Origin: Hofstenia miamia
Lineage: Eukaryota; Xenacoelomorpha; Acoela
Assembly: GCA_004352715.1 (NCBI GenBank)
Contig: SCFE01000024.1
Location: 673,088 to 737,087, forward strand
DNA: 64,000 nucleotides
Direction: 5' to 3'
Made by a program: the position numbers and the translations under genes. Position 1 is the stretch's first letter. Each line of letters opens with the position of its first letter. Shown here piece by piece: positions 48,478-59,599 of the stretch. A model generated the notes under the pieces. The model searched no databases. It was not told the DNA's origin and worked only from the letters and a program-made list of their open reading frames with translations.

Positions 48478-50584
48478 CAGGATAGCAAATGGGTCGACCC
48501 AACCCCCGGGTTGGGTCGGGTTGTGGGTTACACTTGCTCGGGTCGGGTCAAACTTTTGAAAATTGCCAGGTAAAAGAAATGCATTGTTTGAACGACTTCC
48601 TTGAAATATTAGTGGAAAACTATGACCAATTCAGAGGCGCACCCAGAGGGGGGGGGGACTGGGGGAACGTCCCCCCCCTCAATAGAGCAGAGCTGCTTGC
48701 ATTCCTCATGAAATATTTGCCTGTAACCAGTGGCGTAAGCAAGGTGTGAAATGTCTCTCAGTCAGATATTCAAAATTGCCTTTGACTGGTTAAATAAAAA
48801 TATTTTTGGTAAAAAATATTAAAAAATTATAAACTAGGGTGGTGAAATGCNCTTAGCGTTGAATTCATCAATATTTCTAAGGAATTTGAGGGGCTTCGGA
48901 CCACTTTTTGTTAATTATGGCGGAGATATTCCCCTGGTGTAAAACCCTGCTCACTGCCCTACCTATAATAATCATAGTATATAATATGTATTGGCTCTAT
49001 TCTATGTCTGCAGGGGTAGACAATATTAAATTGATGTTGCAATTATTGCAATAATTGAAAATTAATTAACCTATTGAATACTTTACAAATCGATTGCCAA
49101 TTATTTATGATTCACTTAAATCTTACTGAAATATGTAATCAATTTCTGATTCCAGAAGCATTATTATCCTGTCTAGTAAAGTTATATAGTATTGGCTGTT
49201 GAGTGTACTGCTCAATTTGATGACCAAAAAATATATCATGCTTCTACCACCCAATTCAATGTTTTATGTATATTGAAGGCTTAACATTAACCTTATTTCA
49301 CACCATTGTGACATTCTGTCGGACACCTCATCTTGTCATGTCAAACCTAAAGAAATTAAACAGTATGATCACAACATTTACATAAGGTATCTATGGCAGA
49401 ACCAAATTTCCCATTAGCAATTTGATTTTCTAGAACAATTTCTTTTTAGTGCTAACAGATGTTTGAAAAAAATTTTTGTGTTATATATTGATTTTTATTG
49501 ACACCAAACTAGTTAACTTACTATTATTTTTGATCTAATATTTTTATTCTAATTATTGCCAAAAATTGGAAATAATCTATTCTCTGAAACGCAAAAATTG
49601 ATTAATTTACTAAAATAAAAAAATCTATTTGGTGTTAGGGTTCCAATTAAAAATTGCATACTTCTGCGTGTCTGCAATTTATGACGAGGAGCAAATTACT
49701 GCGCTACTTAAGTGAAACTATAGCCATTTTGAATGAAATTTGGAATAAACATTTGGAAAAGATAGGTTGAAATTGAACAAATCGATCAGTTTTAGTGAAC
49801 GCTATATAATTTTTTTAACATTTTGAAATTATATATTGAAGAACTGAATTTATTATTTTCAATTCAATGTCCAGATTTCATTGATAATTTCTATTCTATG
49901 ATACCTTACTTTGATCTAGCAAGTCTCCTAAAAAATCTCATGAAAATATGCAAAATTGGAATCAAGTGGGTTGTTGCGGATTCAGACTGCGCAGGGATTG
50001 GCCTAAATTTTCTGATTAGAGTTATTAAAGTCTAAGACGGTAAGAAATATCTAAAGATCACCCTACTTCAAAACGAAAGAAGTGTTTCCTATTGAATAGG
50101 AACAGTTAACATTGCATCAGAATGTATTCGAAACTCGCCTCACCCATTGCTCTAAGGAACAATAAGTGTGTTAGCCAACCTAATAATGGCTACATTGGCG
50201 AGTTGTAGGGAAAAATAATTCATTGTTAGTAATTGATAACATAAACATTCATTATGCTTGTTCCGTTTGTTAGGTTAAAATGAAATATATATATATGTAT
50301 AATAGTTCCCCTCCTCATCGAAAAAGCTGGGTGCGCCCCTGGGCCAATGCATTTCCATTTAGTATACAATCTACTATGCTATATAAAACTTACTCTTAAA
50401 TTAATGTTAATGACATTCTTTCATGTTAGTTTTGTCAAACATTTTTAAGTACAACCCTGGTTAAAAGCTTCTAACTGACCCATGGTCGGGTTGTGGATCA
50501 ACATACTAGTAGTCGGGTCAATGACCATTTTCTGTGGGTCGGGTTGTGTCGTGGGTCAAAATAAGTGATCCGTTTGCCACTCTG
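48478..50584. mobile_element. hAT-type element, outer
   Basis: Inverted ends CAGGATAGCAAATGGGTC and the complement of CAGAGTGGCAAACGGATC. The flanks GCATCAAT (48470-48477) and GTATCAAT (50585-50592) are 8-bp duplications with one change. Subterminal GGGTCGGGTTGGGTC words lie at both ends. No transposase is recognisable; it may have been displaced by the nested element. Confidence 0.82.
48632..50341. mobile_element. hAT-type element nested in the previous one
   Basis: Ends CAGAGGCGCACCCAG and the complement of CAGGGGCGCACCCAG. The flanks GACCAATT and GGCCAATG agree at six of eight bases. A poly-G run lies just inside the left end. The interior (49000-50300) is AT-rich with no recognised transposase. 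Confidence 0.65.
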
Positions 50585-50592
50585 GTATCAAT

Positions 50593-51342
50593 AAGTTGCT
50601 TTGACTAAATATCGATCTAAAACATGGCACAAAAATTCGGAATACGGGTTCTAATTTGCATGTATGCATCTGTGCCGATATACTAAGCCTGGTTATGATC
50701 ATTTAAGCATTTATTTTATGGATATAGCGCATTAGCAGGTTTTCATATTGCAGCAAACTATTTTAGTGAAAATAACAATTAGCTGTGGGTATAGGTTAAG
50801 CATGGACAAATCGACCTATTTTAATGGGTACGGGCTACGAGCAAGGCACGGGGCCTACATCAGTGTATAGGTATCCCGCCTGATTTATTAAATTGCATGT
50901 TTCGATGACACTTCTACGAATTATCCAAGACGAAAATAGTCATGAAAGAGAACAATGTTTTGGCAGCAATGAGCACGTTAATACCGTCTCGTATCAATTC
51001 AATACAAGACGCTAAATTTCTTAGCATAATATGGCGTCCCGTATCAACTTACTATAGCAACCAATTTAATAACACTGAGACTATTCTTACTCGCATTCTT
51101 TTAACAACTTTGAGGAGGTCAGTAATTCATCCAGTTATTTTGTTTTTGATCCTTTAATCACTAAATTTATGCTTATTAATTAGCACATTGCTCTATATAA
51201 TTCAATATACATATAAAGCAAGGCCCTGCGATAATATTCCACTACACACGTTTTCATATTAAATGTATTCAATACAAATCTGTTAGCTATATTAAGTTGC
51301 AATATTTTAATTTTAATCAAGGTACTATTCTGCAACGCCCGG
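50593..51342. other. Non-coding stretch with a hAT-like solo end
   Basis: At about 50800-50870 the words GGGTACGGGCTACG and CACGGGGCC match the end of the candidate hAT in the receptor introns. Nothing else is recognised. Confidence 0.4.
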
Positions 51343-51830
51343 TGTTATTGTTATTGCAGATCAAACCCAGTAAACAATTTACGTGGGCAAATGGCGGGGA
51401 CTCTACTATCTAAAAGCTTAAATCAGGTCAAATTGCATGCTAAGGGTTTACCTCATCAAATGTTTAAAATTAATAATTTTTACGTTTAGGGCTTAGGCCC
51501 ATGAAATATTGAAAAAATTAGGTTTAGGTTTACGAAGCGTCTCTTTGCGACTTGGGTTAGCGTTTAGCGCATAGGTCTATAAAACATTGAAAAATTGGCG
51601 TTATTGCAGATCAACGGACTCTGATTTCTAAAAGCCAAAGTGCCGTCAAATAACATGCTAAGGGTTTATGTCATCAAATGTTAAAAATTCATTGTTTTGG
51701 TCTATAAAATAATGAATAATTTAGGTTGTAGGTTTAGATTCTAGGATTTAGGTTTAATGTCAAATTGTGACTTGGGTTAGAGTTCAGGTCTATAAATTAT
51801 TTTAAAATTTAGAATTTAAGGGTACGTCCT
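51343..51830 (+). repeat. Two-unit tandem repeat of about 250 bp
   Basis: Both units contain GTTATTGCAGATCAA, TCTAAAAGC, ATGCTAAGGGTTTA, TCATCAAATGTT and GACTTGGGTTAG in the same order. The units have diverged. Confidence 0.7.
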
Positions 51831-51925
51831 AGAGACGTCATATACAGCCTCCACAGCCTAATCGATGCTTATTTTGGCCTTTCCTCATCATCAACTGATA
51901 AGATTTTCATTTTTACTATGCTAAT

Positions 51926-51950
51926 GACACTGCACAAAACGTGCAGTGTC
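51926..51950. other. Perfect 10-bp stem hairpin
   Basis: GACACTGCAC, loop AAAAC, GTGCAGTGTC. The function is unknown. Confidence 0.6.
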
Positions 51951-52148
51951 GAAACTTGGAACTGTAGCTAGGCCTGAATTCTGACGATTACCTCACGATG
52001 TCTTCCTTGAGGCACCTTATCCCTATGGAGCCACGCAAATCTCTACAATGCTGAAAGACAAATAATGCATAGATTTCTATGCCAAGTGCCTTTTTTCTGC
52101 TATACTTCCTGTCCGATTATTTCAATTTCATATATATATATATATATA

Positions 52149-52356
52149 NNNNNNNNNNNNNNNNNNNNNNNNNNNNNNNNNNNNNNNNNNNNNNNNNNNN
52201 NNNNNNNNNNNNNNNNNNNNNNNNNNNNNNNNNNNNNNNNNNNNNNNNNNNNNNNNNNNNNNNNNNNNNNNNNNNNNNNNNNNNNNNNNNNNNNNNNNNN
52301 NNNNNNNNNNNNNNNNNNNNNNNNNNNNNNNNNNNNNNNNNNNNNNNNNNNNNNNN
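52149..52356. other. Assembly gap (208 N) in (TA)n
   Basis: TA repeats on both sides. Confidence 1.
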
Positions 52357-52386
52357 ATATATATATATACTGTATATATATATATA

Positions 52387-52872
52387 CTGTTTAAATGGTC
52401 GTGATATATAGTAATAGACTGAGGTCTTGCTTTGTCATAGTAATGAGACCTCCCAGGCTTCAGCGGGTTTTCCATAGGATTCACATGGTCTTATTAGGGA
52501 CGTAAAATTGTGTGCTCTAATTTATGTTCGTGCCCCGAGCAGTTTAAACTTGCCCCGCAAACTTTAGGCAATAGTCCGCTACCAAATACGAACAAAGCAT
52601 TAGACACATAAAAACTATTTGGAAAAACATGTAATTCAATATATAAAATGAAAAGCTTGGATTAGTTTATTGAATACAATCAGGAACTCAAACTCGAAAT
52701 ATCTATGGAAATTAGTGACGATTTGCTGTTTTGCAATTATTTTTTGCTCTCCCTACATATCGCATGAATACGGTTTTTCATTTGCAATTTTTACTCACTT
52801 AACTGTTAACGAGACTACTATAATTTTAGATTACCTAGGTTACCTTAGAGACTTTAGGAAAAGCAGAAAGCA
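52387..52872. other. 5' flank of the dynein light chain gene
   Basis: No other gene is seen. The ORF at 52670-52876 overlaps the LC8 start and is probably untranslated leader. Confidence 0.5.
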
Positions 52873-53142
52873 ATGACTGAAAGAAAAGCTGTTATCAAAA
52901 ATGCTGACATGTCGGAAGACATGCAACAAGACGCTGTTGATTGCGCAACGACTTCTCTAGAAAAATTTAATATTGAAAAAGACATTGCTGCTTACATCAA
53001 AAAGGAATTTGATAAAAAGTACAATCCTACTTGGCATTGCATTGTAGGTCGCAATTTTGGAAGTTATGTCACTCACGAAACCAAGCACTTCATTTACTTC
53101 TATTTGGGACAAGTCGCCATACTTTTGTTTAAGTCAGGATAA
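52873..53142 (+). CDS. DYNLL: Dynein light chain LC8
   Basis: An 89-residue uninterrupted ORF of the usual LC8 length. It has the near-invariant blocks of the family, [40 protein letters not shown] and [19 protein letters not shown], ending LLFKSG. LC8 is a homodimeric hub protein. It is a light chain of cytoplasmic dynein and also binds short motifs in many partners. The ATG is in the family's standard position (MTERK). The gene has no intron here and is surrounded by transposons. It could be a normal single-exon gene or a retrocopy; there is no poly(A) tract after the stop and no disabling change, so I treat it as functional. The ATTSLEKF segment departs slightly from the common ATQALEKY. 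Confidence 0.95.
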   Translation: MTERKAVIKNADMSEDMQQDAVDCATTSLEKFNIEKDIAAYIKKEFDKKYNPTWHCIVGRNFGSYVTHETKHFIYFYLGQVAILLFKSG

Positions 53143-53870
53143 TTTTTAATTCGTGTTATTATTCTTTGTTAATTTACGTATAATGCCATGTCTTTATTCT
53201 TAAAATTATCAACATATTCCTATTTACTAACATAATTGCAATATTTTTAAACAAATTCCATCTATTTTGTACACTATTACGTGCCATAGTTATAATTAGC
53301 TGGTGATTCCATTGTTTCTATTCCGTGATATAGTTTTAGATACGTCACACTACCAAATAACAAGCCATTATAGTTGACATTAATTGCATATGACTGCTGG
53401 GGAATGGATGGGTCAGTGATTTGTATCCCAAAGTGATCGAGATGTGAGCCGTTGATGGCAAACAGTAGGTCGTAAACGATAATGTTATGTTGCTAAGCAG
53501 TTCAAACATTGCATTTTAAACAAACAAGCACAACAAAGGGCAGAAAGATAACTTTAAGGTCCTTTCAAGGATCACTATTACAAATATTTGTTAAAAATTT
53601 GTTCTTGCTTATAAATAACAATAAACATAAAAATCTGCCAAGTTTAACAATAATTTAAAATTTGAACCAGCAGAGACAAGAGAAGTAAGTCCTGCTGGTT
53701 TGCCAAAAAAGCTTACTTTGAAGAAGAAGTTATAAGTTGATCGCTGGAAGGATCAAACACATCATTCAAATTCTAAGTCAAATCTGCATTACCAGATCGG
53801 ATTGCTTCTAACTTAATCGGATAGTTTGGTTACATACATCTGTGCATCTATATTCATATTCAAGTTAGAA
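53143..53870. other. 3' flank of LC8
   Basis: AT-rich. Possible AATAAA signal near 53618. No other feature. Confidence 0.5.
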
Positions 53871-53969
53871 TTGATAGGTGAAAAGCAAGTAATGATACAA
53901 TAATCAAAATAGGGACAATGAATCTCCCTATTCTGACCATTGTATCACTACTTGCTTTTCATCTATCAA
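53871..53969. repeat. Long hairpin, 45-bp stem
   Basis: TTGATAGGTGAAAAGCAAGT... at 53871-53915 pairs with 53925-53969, with five mismatches and a loop of about 9 bases. On the minus-strand transcript four of the five mismatches become G-U pairs. It may be a small inverted-repeat element or a hairpin RNA precursor. Confidence 0.7.
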
Positions 53970-53989
53970 TATGGAGAATACAAACAAAA

Positions 53990-55640
53990 GAACTTGGGTA
54001 GAGATTCGTGAGAGACCCAGCATTAATAAAAATTCTAAAAACTAGCTTAGAGAATGAATATTGGAATAGTGTTTTTCTATCCGAAGATGTAAAATTTATG
54101 TTTAATTCATTTATACATTCACTTACCACTTATGTAAACTTATATTGTCCAACTAAGAAAATTTTGTCTAAACACGAAAGTTCTATTCATCAAATCACGC
54201 GCTATTCTTGGTTAACTTCCAATCTAAAAAAAACTTGTCAAATGCAAAAATCGGGCTTACAAACCCTACTTACAAAATAAAACTGTTGACAACTACAGGC
54301 TATATAAGATTGCAAGGAATAAATCAAATATTGAACTAAGAGCAGCACAAAACCGCTACATGAAATCACTATTTAGTAGAATAAATGACCCTAAACGAAA
54401 ATGGGACATTATCAACAACACACTGAATAGGAATAAAGGTCGTGTTCAACAATTGCATTTTATTGAAAATACTAATGGAGCAATATTAAACAAACCCAAA
54501 GATATTGCTAATGAATTCAATGATCAATTCATTAACCTAGGCAAATATCTTGGACCTTCGCTGCCATTTATACCTGAAAAATCTAGATACAAAGTTCCCA
54601 AAAATTCTTTTTCATTCAGATTTGTGACCCGATATGAAGCCTTAAAGCTATAGCTAAGCTAAAGGCCAATAAATCAAGCTGACCTTTTGAAATATCGGCA
54701 TGGTGTATTAAAGAGTGTGCAAAATTCATCGTTAGTCCTTTGTCATATCACCAATCACTGCATCAAACTAAATACTTTTCCATCAATATTAAAATTAGCT
54801 AATGTTACTCCCATGTATAAAAAAGATAACCCTTTAAGATGTTGGAATTAACGACCTATATCAATTATCTCCCCTTTTGCAAAAAATTTCGAAAAACTAA
54901 TATTTGACCAAATTAACACTTATCTCTATAACAACTCGATTCTTTAGAATACTCAGTTCGGCTTTCGCAAAGGTCACTCCACCTCTGATGCCTTACTTTA
55001 CGCTACTGAAAATTGGAGATCTTATCTTGATAATAATCTTTTTGTCACAATTGCTTCTGTCGACTTGTCCAAAGCATTTGACTCCATTGATCATCAGATT
55101 CTTCTTAGAAAACTAGAATACATTGGTTTCTATTCTAATAGTATAAATTTAATAAGATGCTACTTAAGTGATCGATTTCAAAGAGTCAAAGTAAATGGTA
55201 TATTTTCTAACTGGGGTAAAACTTACAAAGGTGTTCCACAAGGTACGATTTTAGGACCTCTGTTTTTTCGTTGTATGTTAATGATTTAAATTGCAGTTTA
55301 AGCAATGATTGCGGAATAGTACAGTATGCTGACGATACATGTATATACACATATGATTATGAAATAGAAACGTCGATTAGTAAATTAGAAAAAAATCTAT
55401 CTCAATTGCTAAGATACTTCAATATTCTTAATTTAACTGTAAATCCCACTAAAACAGAATTCTGTGTTATGTCTCCATTTAGTAAAGATCATCGATCACA
55501 TATTTTAAATTTTTCGGGGTCAAAAATTGCTCAAATTGAAACTCAAATATCTTGGAGTAATAATTGACAATAAATTCAACTATTCAAATCACCACAGTCA
55601 TTGTAATCAATGTATTTTGAAAATCAAAGATAGAATTACT
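53990..55640 (+). pseudogene. Non-LTR retrotransposon RT (CR1/L2-type), broken
   Basis: Four open blocks in changing frames. 54008-54280 and 54360-54653 cover the region before the RT (DPKRKWDIINNTLNRNKG). 55065-55289 has SKAFDSIDHQILLRKLEYIG and GVPQGTILGPLFF. 55271-55567 has the catalytic box QYADDTCIY. A thumb fragment with LGVIIDNKFNYS continues to about 55640. At least four frameshifts or stops. No endonuclease or 3' tail repeat was recognised, so it is 5'-truncated. The RT resembles that of the minus-strand element at 56250-59550. Confidence 0.85.
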
Positions 55641-56214
55641 TAACCGGATTTTAATCTGGTGAACGGGTTCATGCATATTAACCAGACCGGCTTAACCGTG
55701 TACAACCAAACAAGATAAGCCGGCCGGATCCAGCACTAGTGAAAACTATAAGTCATTTTCGGATATTGTGGTTAAGTAGTGACTGAAATAACTAAGCTTA
55801 TTTAAATCCACCTTTGGTGTTTAAGACGGCCTCCTTTGATATTTTCATATATGATTGGGTTAAAAATTGTACAATGTATATTCATTAAGACTTGTGACGT
55901 AGGCTTATCAAAGTGTCGTCCAGACTTGAAATACTAAAATTCAATTCGGTTAAGACTTGCTTACCAGAGTAAAAAAGCTGTAGTTTGCAATAGTGGTCCG
56001 CAAGTGGGGTGCAGAGGGACAGTTGCCCCTCCAACATTGTAATTTTAGCAAAACCTCCCTAAACTTTATACCTTAAAGAGTAAGAGTACTCTTAATTAGT
56101 TGATATGTTAGAAAAATATTTACCTTGCCTCCCCCTAACGAAAATTCTTGCTGTCGCAACTAGTTTGCACCTTTCTTTACAGAAAACTTACTTCCATATT
56201 TGGGTAGAATTTCC

Positions 56215-56221
<7 letters not shown>
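55641..56221. other. Non-coding stretch
   Basis: Contains a small CCGG-rich patch (55640-55740) and a CAAGTGGGGTGCAGAGG stretch near 55988 that resembles a hAT end, without a partner. Confidence 0.4.

Positions 56222-56249
<28 letters not shown>
56222..56249. repeat. (TA)n microsatellite truncating a LINE
   Basis: Directly follows the RT catalytic box of the minus-strand LINE. Confidence 0.95.
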
Positions 56250-57093
56250 GGTATGTATTATCGCTGAAGATGCAGGTGTCATCGGCATATTGAATTAGAT
56301 TGCAGGTAGTTATTGACTGCATGTCATTTACGTAAATACTAAGAAGAAGAGGACCTAGAATCGTTCCTTGAGGCCCCCCATTGTAAACCGGTAACCAATC
56401 AGAAAAAATATCGTTCAATTTAACTCTCTGGAATCGTTGGTTAAGGTAACTAGTTATCAATTGCTTACTATTACAAGAAAATCCTAAGTATGATAGTTTT
56501 TCAATAAGTATGTTGTGATTAATCGAATCAAAGGCTTTAATGAATCTACAAATCAACATACCTACATTACAAAAAGTAACAATTCTTACTTTATATTGTT
56601 ATTTTAATGACGAGTTATCGTATAATCAATGTTGTAAAATTTAAATCCTAACCATGATGTACCTGAAATATATTTTTGCTTAAGGGAGATATTTATACGC
56701 TTTTTAAAAGGTTTCAATTTTTCAATGCTTTTAATTTCTTTAGGTAGCGAATTCCAGGTTTGTAATATTGCATCAGTTGTTGAAAAATTTTTGCGAAATC
56801 CAAATTGGGTGTTCGATAATACATTATACTTATTAAAATTATTTGGTTATGTAATAATCTTTCGAATATTTTAATTATTGGTGAAGTAATTGAAATTAGT
56901 CGATAATTAGTGGCAATTGAAGGATCGTTTTTCTTAAAAATAGGAGGCTGAAAGATTTCTTCAAAACTTTTTTCTTAACACATGTAAAAATTTTAGATCT
57001 TGAATTCTGTTTATGCGCAAATCCCGGGGAATTAATTGAATTATAAGGTGGTAGATTTTTTACTAGTTTGAAAAAAGTTAGCAAGGTATTCAA
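56250..57093 (-). pseudogene. LINE reverse transcriptase, broken
   Basis: Finger motif NDPSIATNYRLISI near 56930-56870 in one frame, then, after breaks, KAFDSINHNILIEKLSYLGF, GPQGTILGPLLLSIYVNDM and QYADDTCIF in 56559-56250. The family Val of GVPQG is Gly (GGPQG). Frameshifts lie between 56900 and 56560. The protein ends in the microsatellite just after the catalytic box. Confidence 0.83.
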
Positions 57094-57384
57094 AATGAGT
57101 TGTTTTGGAAAGAGAATTGACCTAGAAATGTAATGTTTAGTTTTCGATGAATTTTTTGGTTAAGCTTAAGAATCGATTTAATAATTTCATAGGTATTTGA
57201 GAATCGAAATTAAAATTCAGGTGTAAAGATTTTGTGTGAGAGATTTTTTGTATTTAATAAGGGGCCGTTGTATTTTCCTAAGTTGACAAAAGTCTTGTTT
57301 AATTAATTAGAAATTTTTAAATTGTCTGTAGGATTATTTCCGTTTTGATCCTTAATCACATCAATTTAGTTTGATTTAGATCGT

Positions 57385-57582
57385 TTATAATTTGTGATTT
57401 TTTATTAGTTTCCATTTTGACTTTTCATTTGGAAGACGCGTATACTCATTTTTGATAAATTCATTGAATGCCCTACGAGATGCAATATTCGAGGCATTTC
57501 TGGCCTTTTTATAGTCAGCAAAGTTCTTGTTATTTCGAGAATTTATAAAATTTTTGTATGCTTTGTTCTTTTCGTGAATCAA
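57385..57582 (-). pseudogene. LINE ORF2 linker segment
   Basis: A basic helical stretch (INSRNNKNFADYKKARNAS) of the kind found between endonuclease and RT in CR1/L2 elements. Confidence 0.55.
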
Positions 57583-57823
57583 AGCTTTACAATTGTCAGA
57601 TATCCAGGGTTTGTTAGAAAAAGTATTGTTTGCTTTGGATTAGGTTGTGGATTTAACCATTATTTTCCTTTCAGGGCAAAATCTGTTGAGATAAAATTCA
57701 AAAATGACTGAGAAATTTTTTAGCATTTCATTTATATTTGATGCAGATTATACAGGAAACCAATTTTCTGATAAAAGAGATGATTTAAAATTATTAATAT
57801 TTTCAATACACTTTTCACGAGTT

Positions 57824-58110
57824 TTAATCCATTTCATGGTAATTTTTGGGGTTGAGTTGAAATTTGATAGATGTAAAACAGTAATCAGAGAATGGGCATT
57901 CAGAAGAGGTGTACTGTAAGTGTGTATTATTGTTTTCAGCTAATGCAATGTAGTCAATTAGAGTCCTACTCGATGATGTTATTCTAGTAGGCAACGTTTT
58001 ATTGGTCAATACAAGATTAAATGTGTTCAAGAACAGATCAATTTTACATTGATCATTAGCATTTAAGTAATTGAGGTTCCAATCTCCGAAAAGTACAAAA
58101 TATTTATTTT
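57824..58110 (-). pseudogene. LINE AP-type endonuclease fragment
   Basis: Reads GDWNLNYLN (catalytic Asp/Asn region), then LPTRITSSSRTLIDYI and FSDYCFTS. The final catalytic motif SDH appears as SDY, so the nuclease would be dead. The N-terminal half, above 58110, is too decayed to follow with confidence. Confidence 0.7.
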
Positions 58111-59005
58111 CAGAACAGGCAAGTGATAATTTTTCTTCTAGTTGTTGAATAAAAAAATTGGCGAATTTCTTATGCGGACAGTATGATACATTTAATAATT
58201 GTTTTTGAAATCTAGAATTTTTAATTGGATTAGTAATTTCAACCCATAGACTGTCAAAATTTGGTATGTTAGGACTTTAAATATCGTTGCGTATTTTGGG
58301 ATTGAATGACTTTGGAACTAAAAGTAATTCACCTCCACATTTTGATTTTCCTAACATATTGTTCAAAACTCTATCCTTTCTAAATAGTGCAAAAGTTTAC
58401 AGACCATGTGCTATCTAGATCGTCAATCTTTAGCCAAGTTTCAGAAATTGCGAGAATTAAATCATTTTTAGTATTTGAAACGAATTCCCTATATTCGAAA
58501 TTTTTAATACTTAGATTCTGAAAATTTAAATGTACGTAATTCACAATTAATATCTGAGCCGGTATTCAATTTTTTGATGTATGATTCCAAATTTAAAATC
58601 GCAATACCATATGCTGCTAATAATAGGAAAATTATGAGAGAAATAACAAATGACTTTTTTAAATCGATTACGATAGTACAAATGCATTGTTATAAAGTGC
58701 AGCAGCGTATGATTTATGCACCCTGGAGCAAGCGGGTGGTGCGGCAGGTTGCTATCGAAAGGCGGCACAAATCGAGTTGCAAAACTTTCAAAACTGTTAT
58801 TTGTCGGAATAGCTTTGAGGAATTGAATTGTGCGACAAGATGGAGGCTCGAAGAAAGATTTACTGATGGATACAAATTTTTCCAATTCCATTCTGTGAGA
58901 AATGAATGCCGTCTTCTGAAAAGAGACGACTGTTGGACCTAAACAAAATTGTGAAAATAATTTAAATACTGAAAATTTTAATTTTTCTGATAAGTTAGAA
59001 ATAAT

Positions 59006-59525
59006 CTAATTGACTTTTACTACTTCATTGTTGCCTTGAAGCAGACTGTTGCAAAAAGGTGGTATTTCACTAAGAAATATCTTAGTAGGACTAAAAATAT
59101 GGTTGGTTATTTTAATAAGACCAGTAAACTTAGCTTCGAAGTTGGTTGGGTTCTTGAGAAATGTAATTTCTGCCAATTTATACGAAGACTGCTTTAATTT
59201 GTGTTTGAGGGTAGAGTTCCAATGTCTGTTGAAGCTCATATATGCAGGCGCCGCGATACGAGTGCAGGGAGACCTTTTTGTTTCGGATTATGTTTTTGGA
59301 TCGTAATTTCCTAAACATGGAGCTACCTAAAATTAAAAAATTAGTACCTGGTTTGATCTTGCGAGGTTTTCTTGGAGAGCGAGTAATAGGTTTATTCCTT
59401 GATGCTGTTGAATTCAACAAAGCGTCTGTGACTTCTTGTTCGGGCGTGTTAGGTGTATGGGACGTATGCGTGTGATCCTTAAGAAATGAATACAATGAGA
59501 ATAACTCCTCTCGACTGAGGGCCAA
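59006..59525 (-). pseudogene. LINE ORF1, SGNH-esterase type, frameshifted
   Basis: The start at 59525 (MALSREELFSLYSFL) is followed by a basic, Ser/Thr/Pro-rich region and FLILGSSMFRKLRSK, matching the nucleophile block of SGNH esterases (usually GDS; here GSS), then VSLHSYRGACIYELQQ. A frameshift near 59190 moves the rest to the frame ending at 59006, with TGLIKITNHIF and IFLSEIPPFCN. Esterase-like ORF1 proteins are known in CR1/L2 LINEs. Its role in the element is not well defined. Confidence 0.6.
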
Positions 59526-59599
59526 AAATGGTGCTACAAGTTCGCAATGTTCGTCGTCTTTAGAGAGGATATCGTATGCACAACTTTTGCGGTTTTAAA

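Larger units (their letters stand above)
56250..59550 (-). mobile_element. Non-LTR retrotransposon remnant (CR1/L2-type)
   Basis: Minus-strand order: ORF1 with an esterase-like domain (59525-59006), an unassigned stretch (58950-58500), an endonuclease (about 58110-57824), a linker (57582-57385) and RT (57093-56250). This is the layout of CR1/L2-group LINEs. The 3' end is lost at the (TA)n tract. Confidence 0.8.

Noticed and set aside
52670-52876. 68-codon ORF overlapping the LC8 start
   Set aside because: No recognisable product; more likely the untranslated leader.
55985-56040. hAT-like end CAAGTGGGGTGCAGAGG
   Set aside because: No inverted partner or target duplication found nearby.
58547-58942. 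ORFs over 110 codons on both strands
   Set aside because: Neither matches a family; the stretch lies between ORF1 and the endonuclease of a decayed LINE.
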